A stretch of 64,000 nt of DNA from Sciurus carolinensis. Lineage: Eukaryota; Chordata; Mammalia; Rodentia; Sciuridae. Both the position numbers and the translations under genes were made by a program. Below the pieces are notes generated by a model. It made no database searches and had not been told where the DNA came from. It saw only the letters and a program-made list of their open reading frames with translations. The stretch is taken from NCBI RefSeq assembly GCF_902686445.1, contig NC_062219.1, positions 108,563,160 through 108,627,159 of the forward strand, written 5' to 3'. Of this stretch, positions 48,881-61,217 are shown piece after piece. Every line of letters begins with the position of its first letter. Position 1 is the first letter of the stretch.

Positions 48881-50150
48881 AAACTCTAGGTCATTTTTGG
48901 AGCCTGGTGATTTAAGCAAAAATGCTCACTAATACCAGGTCTATTGTGTACTTCTTCATTGCACTACCTGGGGCCCTTATGTAAAAAGTAGTGTGAGGTC
49001 CCAACTAGGTTAAATAAGAAATAAATCCATGTGAAGGAAGGGAAGAAAGAAAAAGTTCCCTGCTAGACAGAGTATGAATGCGTGCCATGGGTGTTATAAG
49101 AAGGTGACAGGACCATGCATGTGTCTTTTCCATACTGTCTCCACAAGCCAGCATTCACAGAACACTGTGCCCCGGACAGACCCAGAAAACCTGAACACCA
49201 TTTTCTACTTGTCCCCTCTTCCTTGTACCTAGCCTGAATTTCTGAATGCATTGGAATTCAAAGCTGGATCCTGGAGCTGATTTCTGGTGTGTGCTGGATG
49301 GAGCTGGAGATGACTCATGCAGACTGAGGTGCGCCTCACCTGTCTGAACATGCTGGGCAAGGACTGGCACCAGCATTCCCAAAGAAAATAAGAAAGGGTC
49401 AGACCAGGAGTGGTAAATGCAGTCAGTGATGAGGGAATGTGTGGAAAGGGTGATCTCTCAGACCTCTTGATGCCAATACCCTGAGGTGAGAGGACTGGGA
49501 ACATCTGGAAACCAGCACACACTCTCCCCAAGCGCTCCTCTCTGCTGAAGTGCACCACAAGGTGAGAGGGAAGCACCCACTCCCACGAGCTTACCACCCG
49601 CAAGATAGCAACTCACCTCATACTCCTTGGCCAATCCCTTTGTCTGATGGGAGTGACCAATTCAGAAAGGTTAACTGGAGGGTGAGAAACCTAGGAGTTA
49701 GGTGACCCACATTTTAGGGTGTGTGTATGTTTTGTTCCCCTAAGCCCAATTCCGTAACTATATGTTCCATCTACTCTTGTAGTGCAATTAGAACTCTGAT
49801 TATAACCTTAAGTGGATAAATGAGTTGTTTGTGTGTTTAAGACCCACTATTTCTTGGCCTCAATAATAGAATCTATTTAGTCACTCTTAGTGGTTCTACC
49901 ATACAGAGTCTTGGGGGAAAGAAAGATAGAAAGATCTGTTAGAATTGGGAACATCTCTTCCTTGGCTATTTTAGATGACTTCCAGCTTATCTCTTTGTAG
50001 TTTGGTATCTTTTGAGATTAGTCTGGATCTAAATTCTGATAGGTCTCAAGAATCACAAATCTCACCAACTATCCTGATATTTACCACAATTTTAAAGAAA
50101 CTGATAGTCCCTGTAATTACTCTGGTCCCATGAAGAAAGCTAAGTGCAAA

Positions 50151-50157
50151 CGCACAC

Positions 50158-50208
<51 letters not shown>
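50151..50208 (+). repeat. (CA)n followed by a poly(A) run
   Basis: About 18 slightly imperfect CA units and then about 20 A bases, a compound simple repeat of the kind left by a retroposon tail. No SINE body is visible beside it. Confidence 0.9.
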
Positions 50209-51229
50209 CTGCACCTAATGCACTACAGTTTAGAACTCTCACAATTGTTCTCAGAATCTAGGGAACATAAGTCTTCAAACAGCACATCACTGTCCCCTCA
50301 AAAGAAGGGGAGATGCCTTGGCAAAAAGGTTTGAACAGTAAGTGGAGGAAATGTTTTCTTTTAAGTTGCTATCAGGACAGCTTTTTCAGTCTCATTAAAG
50401 AAGAAACTACTGAGGAATGCTTTTGAAAGAACATTCAGTTTTGTATTCAGTCTAAAGGAAGGGAACTGAAATTTTTCATGCAAGGGGACAATTCAGGGAC
50501 AGTGAGTCTAATTGCCTGACAGGATGTTTCACATTTTCACTCCTAGCAGTGAGCAATTACAGCCTGACCGATGACTCCTTAAAGGAAAACAAATATAAGA
50601 GACTTAGGAAACACTCCAAATATGAGCTGACCAATTTCTAAATAGTGTTCAGGAAGGATCCTGCAAAATCAAGCATTCCAGAAAATACCATCATAAAGCA
50701 CACATTTCTCCCATGTTGAAACATAGGCAAAAACAGTCCTTTCTTCAGGAGGAAAGAGGTGTTGGCTTGGGACAGGTACTCACGGTATCCAGGAAGTAGA
50801 TCTAGCAGCCCAGAGGTGGAGAATAACCCAGCAGGCAGGTTGGCACTGGGTTCCCACCATCGCGCCTCAGCATCGCGAGTGCCCACACTGGTACCCCATG
50901 CAGTCTCCTTTCAGTGGCCATGACCCATCTTCTCCATCTTTTGGAAGGAAATCCAGAAGGCCCCGATGAGAACCAGCCACCTGTTGTGAGAAGCCAATCT
51001 GACAACTGTAAAGCTGCCCACAACTTTAAGACTTGTGTAAGTGTGTGATTCACTCCGCAATGGGTCCGTCAAGCATGCCTGAGAGAAATTACAGGTTTCT
51101 CTTGTCTGAAGCAGATCCATTAAAGTGAGTCACTTGTTGGTCCTGCCATTCCTCATCTTTATCTCAGATGATGACATGAGGCTCTGTGTTGCACCTACTG
51201 CACTGGTAAGTGGGAGGGTGATAAAATGC

Positions 51230-51441
51230 AAGGTTGTGCCACTAGTGCTGATGATCTTAAAAAGCTTCCATTGCTTTTTTGCCTATACTGATGTTGAACT
51301 TGGAGAAAAATGGCTGATTTTTTTGCAGCCAGAAATTTACTCTGCACCATCTTGGAAAATGTTGAGGAACTGCATAGAATGGGTAAACTCCTGATGCCCC
51401 TTAACTGTTGACACATTCAGTGTCCTGCGCATCTCACAAAG
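51230..51441 (-). repeat. Unclassified repeat, copy A of an inverted pair
   Basis: Read on the minus strand: ctttgtgagatgcgcagga, ..aggggcatcaggagt.., tatgcagttcctcaacattt tccaagatggtgca. The same order occurs on the plus strand at 52805-52960. I do not recognise the family; it may be a retroposed gene fragment or an unnamed interspersed repeat. Confidence 0.6.
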
Positions 51442-51505
51442 GGGGTGACTTTTAGATGATTAGATCAGTAACTTGTAATCTAATCTCTATCTTCACATCA
51501 GAGAG

Positions 51506-51556
51506 ATTTATTTATTTACTTATTTATTGAATGAATAAATGAATGAATGAATGATG
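51506..51556 (+). repeat. (TTTA)n/(GAAT)n microsatellite
   Basis: tttatttatttacttattta, then ttgaatgaataaatgaatga atgaatg: two tetranucleotide runs joined head to tail. Confidence 0.85.
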
Positions 51557-52549
51557 GGGAACAGGAGTTCTTATTGAGCTTCTACCTGACTATAGGTAAT
51601 TCAGACCTAGAACTTGTAGTCTGCACTTGTGGGAAACCTCACTTGATATAACTTCAGACTGCGTAGCCAGTTTGAATTGTTCTTCTCGTTACCAAATAGC
51701 TTCATACATCCTAATTCTGGTCTCTTTTATTTACAGGTCTTCCTTCACCCAAAGTTCTGTTGTAAACCTGCCTTTAGATTATTATTGGCAATAAGGAGAA
51801 ATAAATAAGAGGCAATTCTATTACACATTTTACAGTAATGATGGTCAAGGAGGCAATGTTTATTGAAATGGGTCAGATTTATTTAGGTCACTAGTTAATT
51901 ACCAGGTCATTTGGGATTTAGAAAAACCAGTATCAAATAGTTGTGTAATCAAAGGAGTTTATTGAACATATTTACTGAACATATTTCTATATACAAAGCA
52001 CCTTCCTCTGCTCTAAGAGCATGTAAAAGTAGGTACCACAGTGAGCAACAAGATTTATAGTCTTATCTGGGAAAGAAAATGTGTGCACATAAAGGACTGA
52101 AAGTAAACAAACAATAGAACACAATATATACCACTGCAAGGCAAATGGCAAAAATTTTAAATCATATAAAACATAGAGAGGGAGGATCAGCATTTCTGTT
52201 TGGACCAATCATGGAAGACTTCTCAGAAAAGAAAAAAGTGAAGCAGAGCTCAGACAGGGACAGGGCTTAGAATTCTGTGACACACACTTTTCTTTCCAAG
52301 GCAGGGAACCATATATCATGACCAGAGTAGCACTGGATAAAAGTAGTAAACTCAGCAGATTTGTTGGCTGATACCCCTACCATTGAACAGACCAATTTGA
52401 ATCCTTACTTCTTATTTAGCAGTCAATCAACTAGTTCCCATGAGGGTATCTACATTTAAATTCATGCAAAGAGCAGGGCTGTATATTTGTTTGTGTTGTG
52501 TGTGCTTTTATGTGTGTACATATGCACAGGCACTCTAAAAAAATCTAAC

Positions 52550-52755
52550 ATTTAATGAACCTAACTTTTAATGAGCAATTATTATTTACCAAATACTGTT
52601 CTAAGTACCTGCATTGCGCATTTAATCTTTACAGTAATCCTCTGAGGTAGGCTCTATTATCTTCAATTTATAGAAGAGAAAACTAATCTAAGGAATGTAA
52701 ATGACTTGCCCAAGGATGGCCATATATTAAGTGCTCTACCCATTGGTCTGCCTTA
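52550..52755 (+). repeat. MIR SINE
   Basis: aatctttacagtaatcctct gaggtaggctctattatctt, gaaaactaatctaaggaatg and gacttgcccaaggatggcca are typical of MIR. Confidence 0.75.
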
Positions 52756-52804
52756 GGCAGTGTTAGCACCAATTCTTCCTTGGGCCACCTGACCACATTA
52801 CTCC

Positions 52805-53100
52805 CTTTGTGAGGTGTAAGCAGGATATTGCATATGTCCCTGTCAAGGGTCATCAGGAGTCAACCTATCCCATGCAGTTCCTTGACATTTTCCAAGATGG
52901 TGCATGGTAGTTTGGGGCTGCAGAAGAGTGAGCACAACTTCTTCACAGGGTTGCTCTTAGCACCCATGGACCTTTCTTGGTTAATGATGAACATGATGGG
53001 GTATTTCTCCCACCATCCTATCTCCAGGAGTGAGTACACCATAGTGTTTTCATACCAGCTGTGACTGCTCAACGCACAGTACAAACAACAGAACAATCCC
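52805..53100 (+). repeat. Unclassified repeat, copy B of an inverted pair
   Basis: ctttgtgaggtgtaagcagg, ..agggtcatcaggagtc, catgcagttccttgacattt tccaagatggtgca and ggctgcagaagagtgagca align with copy A over at least 130 bases. Copy B continues to about 53100 with sequence not shared by A. Neither strand gives a long frame I can name. Confidence 0.6.
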
Positions 53101-54639
53101 TCCTTCTGCCCCCATGCTCAGAGTCCTCATCTGTAAAATGAAACAATTAGACTTAGTCTTTCCTAAGGTCCATCCTGATTTACAATCGTCCAATTATTTG
53201 GCTTCATGAGATTCCGCCTTCATCTGAATATATTGACTCTGGATAAGTGGCATTTCTTTATGCCTCAATCTATGCACTGAGAAAAACCAGGACTATGCCT
53301 ATCCCACCTCCTTCTTTTGAGGAGACCCTCCAGGTATAATGCTAAAAGGAAAATTCAAACCACTTTCTGGCTTCATTTGAGAGGGATGCTATTGTTGTCT
53401 CAATATGAGCAGTGCCTCTTGAAAGATAATTCTTTCTCCAGGTTGATGCATTTTTTTTTCTCTACCTTCTGATCGATCTCTTTATTATATCATTGCTTTC
53501 TTAAATTTGTCACTTAGAAGAAGATTCCTTGGAGAAAAAACAGAGAGAGAATTACTCGAGCACAAAGTGAGCCTCAGTTTCCCATTTCTAATGGGACATC
53601 AGTAACACTGGTTTCTTTGTGGGATAATTGGGGACCATCCACTGCCCCTTGCCCTTGTCCCCTGGTCTTCTCCTGTGACAGCTACCAGTGTGCTTACTTT
53701 GTAAAGGGGCTTCAACCTACAGCATTGTTCTCTATCAGGTAACACCTGGTTTGAAGGTTGAATTTGTTTACATACAAAGTTAAGAAAATTAGCAGTTCTG
53801 TCCTTGAAATATGATACTTCCTCTTCCCCATTTCAGGCTTCAAACACACAGTGTTGGTGACAGAAAGTGTGGCAGAAAGTCCTTCAGTGGCTACCTGGTC
53901 TTGGAGAGAAAGTCAAGAACTAGGAGTTCCCAGACTTGGGCTTCTACCTCTGGCTCAAATCCTGCTTAACTGTGCTCACAACTCCAGACTCCTGTCTCTT
54001 TAACTTGAAATAGGCATTTTTTTTTTTCTGATTTAAAACTCTATGATTTTACTTGGCTTATGGACAAAGAAGTCATATCTATCTATATATATGGTTCCTG
54101 GGCAAGACATATTTAGTAGCACAGAACAACTCAGAGAAGGGACTTCCATCCTCTGTACACTTCACTCCCTCCTCCGACAGCCCCATGGCACGAGGCTTCC
54201 TTCATTCTCCCTGGTGGCAAGAAGACAGGAACAAGCACATTTCTTCTTTGGGCTCTGCCATTCCTGGAATGAACGACCTTATCAAGAACAGAAAATTACA
54301 GTTTTAATATACGTGTAGTAAAACCCAAAGGTTTCACAACAGTCCCATTATAAACTTACTCTTTCTTGAACCTTTGGGTAAATTGCCCTTGGCAGATAGA
54401 GTTTCTTCTCTTTAGGTTGTTCCAGAATGCAGGGAACATGTTTGTTCTATTGCCTGTAAGTGTTGAGTTCCACTTCCTATCTTTTTCTGGCTGAACCGCT
54501 TCCTTGAAAGAACAACTTCTCTTGGAAAGACCCATTTCTCTACACAAGGCCCTGGGCACTGCTGAAAGTCCAAAGGCTGTGGAGCCTGGAGTGAGGGGTG
54601 GGAGGCTCCCTCTGCAGACCTGAATTCCTCTGCCTCCAT

Positions 54640-54960
54640 CTCTGCTTCTGTCAGTCACTCTGTGTGCGTCCCTGTCTGTGTAGAGTCATTCCCTCGGCCT
54701 CATTCTGTGTGTCTGAGTGTCCCTATGCACCGCTCAGCCTCTCTCTGTATCCCCCTTTCTCTGTGACTCTTCTGTCTATCTGTCTCTCTCTCTTCTCTTC
54801 AGGACACAGGATTGGAACAGTGTGCCTACACATGTATTGAGATGGCTCTCTTCCAACCCTGAACCACCGTGTGCCTCTGTCTAGATGTCTCTGAGTTTGT
54901 TTCCCCCTGTGGTTCCTTTCTCCGACTCTTTCTATTTTTCTGTCCATTTTTCAGACACTA
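54640..54960 (+). repeat. Pyrimidine-rich low-complexity stretch
   Basis: Dominated by tctgtctctc-like motifs on the plus strand. Overlapping frames on both strands are compositional artefacts. Confidence 0.6.
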
Positions 54961-55442
54961 CCTCAAGTGTAAACAAACTTTCACATTACCCCCAGGGCCT
55001 CTCACAAAGAGGATTCATCATCATTTCTTGATCTTTTAAGACAAGAAAAAAGAGAGAGGTGACAATGGGAAATTTGGGGATATTGCTGATATGATTTATG
55101 ATGTCCTGGAATGGGAAACTAGGGGACAGATGGAGGAGAGGGAGCAATTAAGCAGAGCAGGCACCTGTGCTTAGTGCTCTAATTCACAAGCCTTCTCAGA
55201 CATGCCTGACAGTTTTGCAGGGATGGCAAAAATTTCAGTAGCTCAAGAACTGGAAATCTGAATGAATTTCTAACTCTAGCAAAGCAAGAATAGATTATAT
55301 GGGCGAATCCCTCTAATCAAGAAAAAAATCAGTTCTAATTACAATCAAATTATCATTTTTGAAAGAAGTGTCACACATGACACATGCATGGAGACTCTCT
55401 GGCTTTGTACTCACCTCCCGAGTTAGGGATGCATATGGTTTG

Positions 55443-55490
55443 TTAGCTTGGCCCTTTGGTGGGTTGACAAGAGAATTCAGAAGAAAGGTC
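55443..55490 (-). CDS. ADGRF2: Probable ADGRF2 terminal coding exon
   Basis: A good acceptor (gtcttcatag) at 55491-55493 opens a frame that continues phase 0 from the previous exon: DLSSEFSCQPTKGPS, then TAA. This gives 15 residues plus stop, exactly the size of the ADGRF4 terminal coding exon, although the sequences are dissimilar. A further strong donor (gtgagt) follows at 55414, so the transcript may continue into a spliced 3'UTR. The call rests on splice-site geometry and matched length, not on recognised sequence, and another last exon is possible. Confidence 0.55.
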   Translation of the reverse strand, partial: DLSSEFSCQPTKGPS

Positions 55491-56221
55491 CTATGAAGAC
55501 AAAGTGAAATTGTGCTTATCATTATTAGTTCTTTTGCAATTATCACAGTAATTCAAAGCACATGAGGAATTGTGATCCACAGAGATTTATTTATCCTTTA
55601 ATTTCACCCCTTCTCCTCTCTATAGAACCACTAACAACACAGAAACAGGCATCAGCCTGGATGGTCCTCCTCCTCTCTGGCCAGTCCTGGATCCTCCTCC
55701 TGAAAGAGTCCCTAGCGTGGGGTAGAGGGGAGGGATGCAGTGCAGTGGCATAAAGAGAAACACTACAATGGTCCTCGGACCCCAAGCACCCCTTCTCATC
55801 TGCTCTGCTGAAATCCTCAACATTAAAGTCATTCCCTTCTGATGTGCATGTGTGGAAAATATCTTTTAGGTATGTTTTAGGTTCATGTTGCTTAAGAGAA
55901 GTAACACACTCATGCACGAGTAGATTCACTATCACGTTAACATAGACTAATTCATTATGTTAGTTCTAATATTACTACAGATGAGCACATTTAATATCCT
56001 GGGTGTAGGGTTCTGTGACTGCTCCTGTCCAGGCAAGTACTACCGAGGGTGAATTAAATCTAGATGTAAAAGATTGCTACCTACAAATCAGAGACTGACA
56101 AAGCTGGAAAGGAGAACAGATGATATGCCTACTTCCATCCTCTGAGCAGGGTGATCAAGCTAATAATCAGCTAGTGAGCAGAATGCAGGCAGAATTTCAA
56201 GAAGTGAGCAGAAAAGTACCT

Positions 56222-56412
56222 AGTACTTAGACGAGTGGATCTTAACCCCAACTGTGCATTAGACTTACTGCAGAGCTCAAAGACATGCTTAGTTAGGCCC
56301 TACACCCAAATGTTTCTGATTTAATTTTTCTTGAGTGAGGCCTGGAATATGTTATGTTTTTTAAAGTTCCCTGGTGCTTCTAATGTGCAGCTGGCATTGA
56401 AAAACCACTGAC
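56222..56412 (+). mobile_element. MER5A-type hAT element
   Basis: It starts gagtggatcttaaccccaac tgtgcattag and ends with the inverted partner cttctaatgtgcagctggca ttgaaaaaccactga; the terminal inverted repeats are visible. Confidence 0.75.
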
Positions 56413-56714
56413 ACAGTCCATTGACAACTGACAATAAAGTACTGAGCATCATTTGGACTTATTCATGTAAAGACCAAAGAGAAATGGACAAGATGAAGCT
56501 TTTTCTTTTGTCACTGAAGGGCAGACTTTCCCTTTGGCGGTCTGAATGGACCAATAATGAAAACACATAAGAATAGAAGCAGTGCTAACCTAGAAGCAAT
56601 TGAGACACTGCCCCAACAGTGCCATGACAGAGGACAGGCGAAAGTGGGGGATACCTAAATCAGGTGCACTGGTGGGAAGCAGCATTTACGAAGCTAGGAT
56701 TCTTTCAGACGGTT

Positions 56715-56885
56715 TTTGATGAATGCTCCTCAGTCTTGACCGTACATTAGAATCACCTGGGGAACTTTCAAAACAAACCCAAGGCACACTGCAGACCCAT
56801 CTAGGAGTGTGACCTAGTACCCCCATTTTTGAATCTTCCCAGTTGATTCTCATGTGTATCTGAGGTTGAAAACCACTGATGTAGA
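56715..56885 (+). mobile_element. MER5A-type hAT element
   Basis: gctcctcagtcttgaccgta cattagaatcacctggggaa at the start and tgattctcatgtgtatctga ggttgaaaaccactga at the end form the inverted termini. It lies 300 bases from another copy. Confidence 0.75.
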
Positions 56886-57872
56886 TAATTATTAGTGTCA
56901 ATTCTTAGTAAATTTGGACCTTTTTTTCTCTTTTTTTAGCTGGAAGGAATGTAAAGAAGCAATCTCCCAGGTATGGAAACCAAGGACTAAGAACAAGATC
57001 AAAGCTTAGGTAAAAGTAAGGATAAATGGAATAAGAAAAGAAATGGAAGAAAAAGGAGAGAAGATAAGAAGGGAACTAAAGAAATCAAAGGAAAGAGAAT
57101 TGAAAGGCAAGGGACTTGGGGAAAGGCAATGCTGTCCCCAAGGCCACAGGAGCACAGTCCCAGAATGACCTGTCACCCACCATGTGCCAATCTCCTGTAG
57201 TACCAACCCTTCACGGGTGATGTTGGTCCTTTCAGATGGGCCTGGGAAACTCTAGGTCACCTTCTCTCTTGTTGCTGGGTCTATTTCTTTTAGGTCAGTC
57301 TTGAAACCCTTTTTGCTGCCATTTAGAAATTTCTAGGTTTTCGCTCACTCAGAACAACTTTGCTTAACAATAATGTTTTCTAAGTTATTAGAACAGAACG
57401 CATGTTAAAAGGCATGTCATAGTCCATCCTACCACATAAAGATGACTGAAGCTTCTCTACAATAGTCCTGAAGGAGCCCCCAGCCTACTTAACTCCAGTA
57501 ACTGGCAACAGGCCCTTCATGAAAACCAAGCTCTCAGGACGTTCTCTGTGTGGGATCAGAATATACCTCCCTGAAATTTTCACACCGCAGATGTGGTGCA
57601 AATGACTGGTAGAGAACCAGTGAGCTCGTGGGATCTGATTTCTCAGCTCCCCTCATTTCTCTCTTTCATCCTGTGCTCTTTCACATCTTCAATACCTGCC
57701 ACCTTGTCTCTCTCCTCTAAGGGCATTTAAGCTTACTTTTATTTCTCTGCATGTAATTCTCATACTCAGAAAGAAGATGAACAGCACAAACAGGCACCCG
57801 CTCGGGGAAAAGGCACATCACAGAGTGTGGCAGAGCTAGTTCAGCAAGGCAAAAATGCACAGGAAGCTTTAC

Positions 57873-57932
57873 CTCTGATATTCTGGTGATCCATTTCACA
57901 GAGTTCACTCGACCCTTTAAGGCTTCTCTTAT
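57873..57932 (-). CDS. ADGRF2: ADGRF2 (GPR111) cytoplasmic-tail exon
   Basis: This 60-base exon has acceptor atattcag and donor gtaaag and encodes IREALKGRVNSVKWITRISE. It aligns with ADGRF4 exon 7 (IRDALRMRMSSLKGKSRAAE) in length and phase, with a shared IR-D/E-AL opening. The intron before it is about 3.3 kb. No stop or frameshift is present. ADGRF2 is, to my knowledge, classed as a pseudogene in humans, so the intact 3' exons here are informative. Confidence 0.85.
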
Positions 57933-58364
57933 CTGAATATTTAACAAAAGGAGTTAAGAATTAAAAGGTTATATGAAGTTAATACATGCACCTGAACCTT
58001 GAAAATATTGTGACAAGGCAGTGTTACCAGCCAGGTCCTATTGGTAGAACACAGAAGGATCAGTACCCTGGTGGAGTGGTCTGGGAAGGAATGGAGACCT
58101 GGCAGGGAGACCAGAGAGGAGCAGCTGGCTTAGGAGACTCATGTCCAGGAACTTAAGCATGGACCCAATGGCTAAGAAGTGCAGTTGGCCACAAGCTTGA
58201 GGATTTCAGACATAAGTGGTGTTATTTTATTTATTTTACTTTACTTTTGGAACTCTTGTTAATCACTTCCACAGTTTGTCAATTATTCCAACCATTTCTA
58301 GAAGAAAGAGGAAAGTACTCTACAACATAGCTACAATCCATGCAACCAAGGAAATGAGAACAAT

Positions 58365-58600
58365 AAATAACAATTCTATTTGGTTTTATAACTTTAAAGT
58401 GCTTTTCACAGTTGTCATCTTGTTTTACCAGGAAAAACAATCCTACAGGATAGATATTATAATCCCTATTCTACAACTGAGGAAAATCAGTCTCCAAGAT
58501 TGACATCCAAAGCTTTCCAGCTACTAAGAGAAGCAACGAGAACTTGAATTCACAACCCCTACCTCCACATCATCCTGTCCTCTCCTGTTGAATATGGTTT
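58365..58600 (+). repeat. MIR SINE
   Basis: ataactttaaagtgcttttc acagttgtcatcttgtttta, ..atattataatccctattcta caactgaggaaaa and aacttgaattcacaacccct follow the MIR pattern. It is in the ADGRF2 intron. Confidence 0.65.
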
Positions 58601-58953
58601 CTCTTATTTCCTCTGCCTTTTCCTTCTACTGTGCAAAATGTTACTCACTTTTCAAGGCTCTGTATAAGTTCTGTCTTCACAATTAATATATGCCAAAGTC
58701 CTCCAGCTCAGGGTGACTTTACTCTTCCCTGAAAAGGCAGTATTCCTTGTCACACCCAAGGTCCAATGAGGGGTCAGGGGCCAGTGCACCAAGGGTCCGC
58801 TGGAATTTGTGAAGATATATTGGAACTTCTACTTACATTTTTTGTTGTCATTCTTTTTTAATTCCGTGTTTCATGATGCACTTAATTCATACTTTATAAA
58901 TTAATAGTAAGCACATATGGGGATACATGCTTACTGTTTTTGACTGACTACAA

Positions 58954-59175
58954 CTTGTTTTTGTTTTTGTTTTGGTACCAGGGATTGAACCCAGAAGAGC
59001 CCTTAAACACTGAGCCACATCCCCAGTCTTTTTTTTTTTTTTAATCTATTTAGAGACAGTCTCACTGAGTTGCTTAGGGCCTCACTAAGTTGCTGAGCCT
59101 GGCTTTGAACTCTCAATCCTCCTGCCTCAGCCTCCCAAGCTGCTGGGATTATAGGCATGAGCCACCGCACCCAGA
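58954..59175 (-). mobile_element. B1-dID SINE, reverse orientation
   Basis: The reverse complement reads B1-like head, A-rich linker (the T run at 59029-59042) and ID tail ending with the complement of ggtaccagggattgaaccc. It is a full-length dimer in the last-kilobase region upstream of ADGRF2's 57.9 kb exon, within an intron. Confidence 0.85.
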
Positions 59176-59368
59176 TAACTACTATTTGGGTTTTTTTTTG
59201 TGACTACTAGAATATATAGTTTTTCATCTGTCAATCATGTAGGTTTCTGTGATGCTTTTGAGTATTTACCTTTTGAGGAACTGGAATTTATAGCATTAAG
59301 GACTCCCCAAGTGCACAAAGCTAGTACAGATTCTGCTTGAATGACGATGGCATTGTATCCCCATAAAC

Positions 59369-59763
59369 ATGTTTCAGTCAGTTCTCTGTCACTATGACCA
59401 AAATACCCAACAAGAACAACTTAGGGGAGGGAAAATTTCTTTGGGACTCACTGTTTCAGAGGTTCAGTCTACAGTGAGCTGAGTTCACTACTTTGCATCA
59501 AAGATAAGGCCTTTGCATCATGACCAAGGGCCTTTTGGAGGAAAGCTGCTTGATTCCTGGTGGGGTCAGAAAGCAGAGAGGGCCACCAGGAAGAACAACC
59601 CTTCCAGGGCATTTCCCTAGTGACCCACCTCCTCCAGGCATACCCACCTCCTGGGATTCAAACTGGGTTACAGCTTTCACAATCCAATCATTTTACCTCT
59701 GAATATTCCTACCTTAACACAGATGCTTTGGGTGAAGGGGGACACTTCATAACCAAACCATAA
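59369..59763 (-). mobile_element. MaLR-like LTR, reverse orientation
   Basis: On the minus strand it starts with the complement of cttcataaccaaaccataac (a ..tatggtttggttatgaag start) and ends at the complement of cagtcagttctctgtcacta tgacc. It directly abuts the Tigger-like repeat at 59765. Confidence 0.6.
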
Positions 59764-59764
59764 C

Positions 59765-60062
59765 AAAACCCATTGTAAGTTGAATATCCTAAGTTAAACT
59801 TAATCCGCTTAGCCTTCTGAACACCATAGCTTAGCAACACAGTGGAGTATCAGCTGTTTACCATTGCAGCTCCTAGCGTACTGGGACTTGCCACAACCCA
59901 GCTCGGTGAGATAGTATCACACTGCACATTTCCATCCCAGGAAAAGATCAGAATTCAAAATTTGAAATAAAGTTTCTTCTGAATGCATTTCACTTTTGCA
60001 CCATCATAAATTGAAAATTTCATAAATTGAAACTTTGTTAAGTTGGGAACCACTGGGTACAT
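59765..60062 (+). mobile_element. Old DNA-transposon-like repeat, same family as 13030-13365
   Basis: It starts aacccattgtaagttgaata and ends ttttgcaccatcataaattg aaaatttcataaattg .. gttgggaaccactg. The middle has been replaced by unrelated sequence, so it looks internally rearranged. Confidence 0.5.
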
Positions 60063-60914
60063 AGAAATATCAAGATGAATATACTTTGACTTCTGAGTAA
60101 TTTTTACTAGGTTGATATGATATCCTTATAAAACAATGAAAGGACCAATGTGAATATTCTCTTTCACAAACCTTTGATATCAACCTAATAATAGAATAGC
60201 ATCCACAGTTTTTAAAAAGCTACAACTCTGCAGTGAAGATGAGTTTTGTTTTTGTTGTTGTTATTTTTGTTGGCATATCTAACCTGGTATTGTCCCTTTT
60301 TACTTTGTAAATTAATCTATTTTAATTGGTAGAAGGTGTTTGTATCTATATCTTGGAGGGTTGTTTGCTATTCCAAGAGGCAGCACAGTATAAGGGAAAG
60401 AGAGCAACCTCAGAAGCCTCAGCACACATCTGAGGTGTCATTTGTTTAACCTTTATTTGTTCTCACCACTTACAACCTATCAACACTCATCTCTGTTTGG
60501 AGAATTCCCTTCCTTTAGTCCACTGCTCCTCAAGTTAGAAGCCAGGAATTTATTCCTCCAACCAATTCTGCAGCCGAAGTGTAGTTCCATGACCTAAGTT
60601 CAAACCATCAGCCCCCTCAATGCAAAAAACCAGGTAACACCAGGCCCCAACAGGCTGGGTTGGAGGTGATCCCACACACAGTGGTAGTAGCAACTCTAGT
60701 TTAAGCATTCACTGCCTAACACTGGCCTGCTGAACTGCACTATCTGTACCCAGACAAAGGGAAGGGACAATGGATCCCTCATGAACAGCTCTGTGCTGTG
60801 CATTGGAGACAATTCCTACAGTAAAGCCTCCAAGCCAAGGATTGATCCTCCCAAAGACAGTTTCAAGAGATTGAATAAAGCCCTTTTCTGCCCCTATAGA
60901 TCATGGGGGGTTTC

Positions 60915-61060
60915 TATAGGGTTCTGAGCAAGCTACTTAATCACTCTGAGTCTATTTCCCTATCTGTAAAATTGAAAATTGTAATACCCAAGTTCATTTT
61001 AAGGATTAGAACTAATGTGTCTAAAACACTTATCCCCTAAAGAGCTCAAAAGGTAGTAGA
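60915..61060 (-). repeat. MIR SINE, reverse orientation
   Basis: gagcaagctacttaatcact ctgagtctatttccctatct gtaaaattga and ..taaggattagaactaatg is the antisense MIR order. It is in the ADGRF2 intron, about 160 bases from the exon at 61218. Confidence 0.65.
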
Positions 61061-61217
61061 CGTCACCTTCATTAGAAGGAACAACAAGACTCTCCTCATG
61101 TGTCTCTACACATGACTGAGGTGAAAGACTTTCAGTGGACTTTACAAGTGAGCATCTCAGGGCCAAGTACTGTTAATGCAGGGAAAAAAAAAAAAAAAAA
61201 GAACTTATATACAGTAC

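Larger units (their letters stand above)
43172..55442. other. Upstream region of ADGRF4, between it and ADGRF2; 5' noncoding exons and promoter not resolved
   Basis: The splice acceptor at 43172 requires an ADGRF4 noncoding exon somewhere to the right, but without transcript data none can be chosen. The stretch holds MIR, hAT, MER2-type and unclassified repeats, a (CA)n at 47.4 kb and (CA)n(A)n at 50.2 kb. Large parts (44.0-47.3, 48.9-50.1 and 53.1-54.6 kb) show nothing recognisable. No CpG island is visible, so an ADGRF4 promoter here would be of the tissue-specific, CpG-poor kind. Confidence 0.6.

Noticed and set aside
49229..49603. 124-codon minus-strand frame
   Set aside because: No recognisable family, no supporting splice structure and overlapping frames in other registers; chance is the simplest explanation.
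54356..54947. Overlapping frames of 74-100 codons on both strands
   Set aside because: Compositional artefacts of a pyrimidine-rich low-complexity stretch, with no recognised protein.
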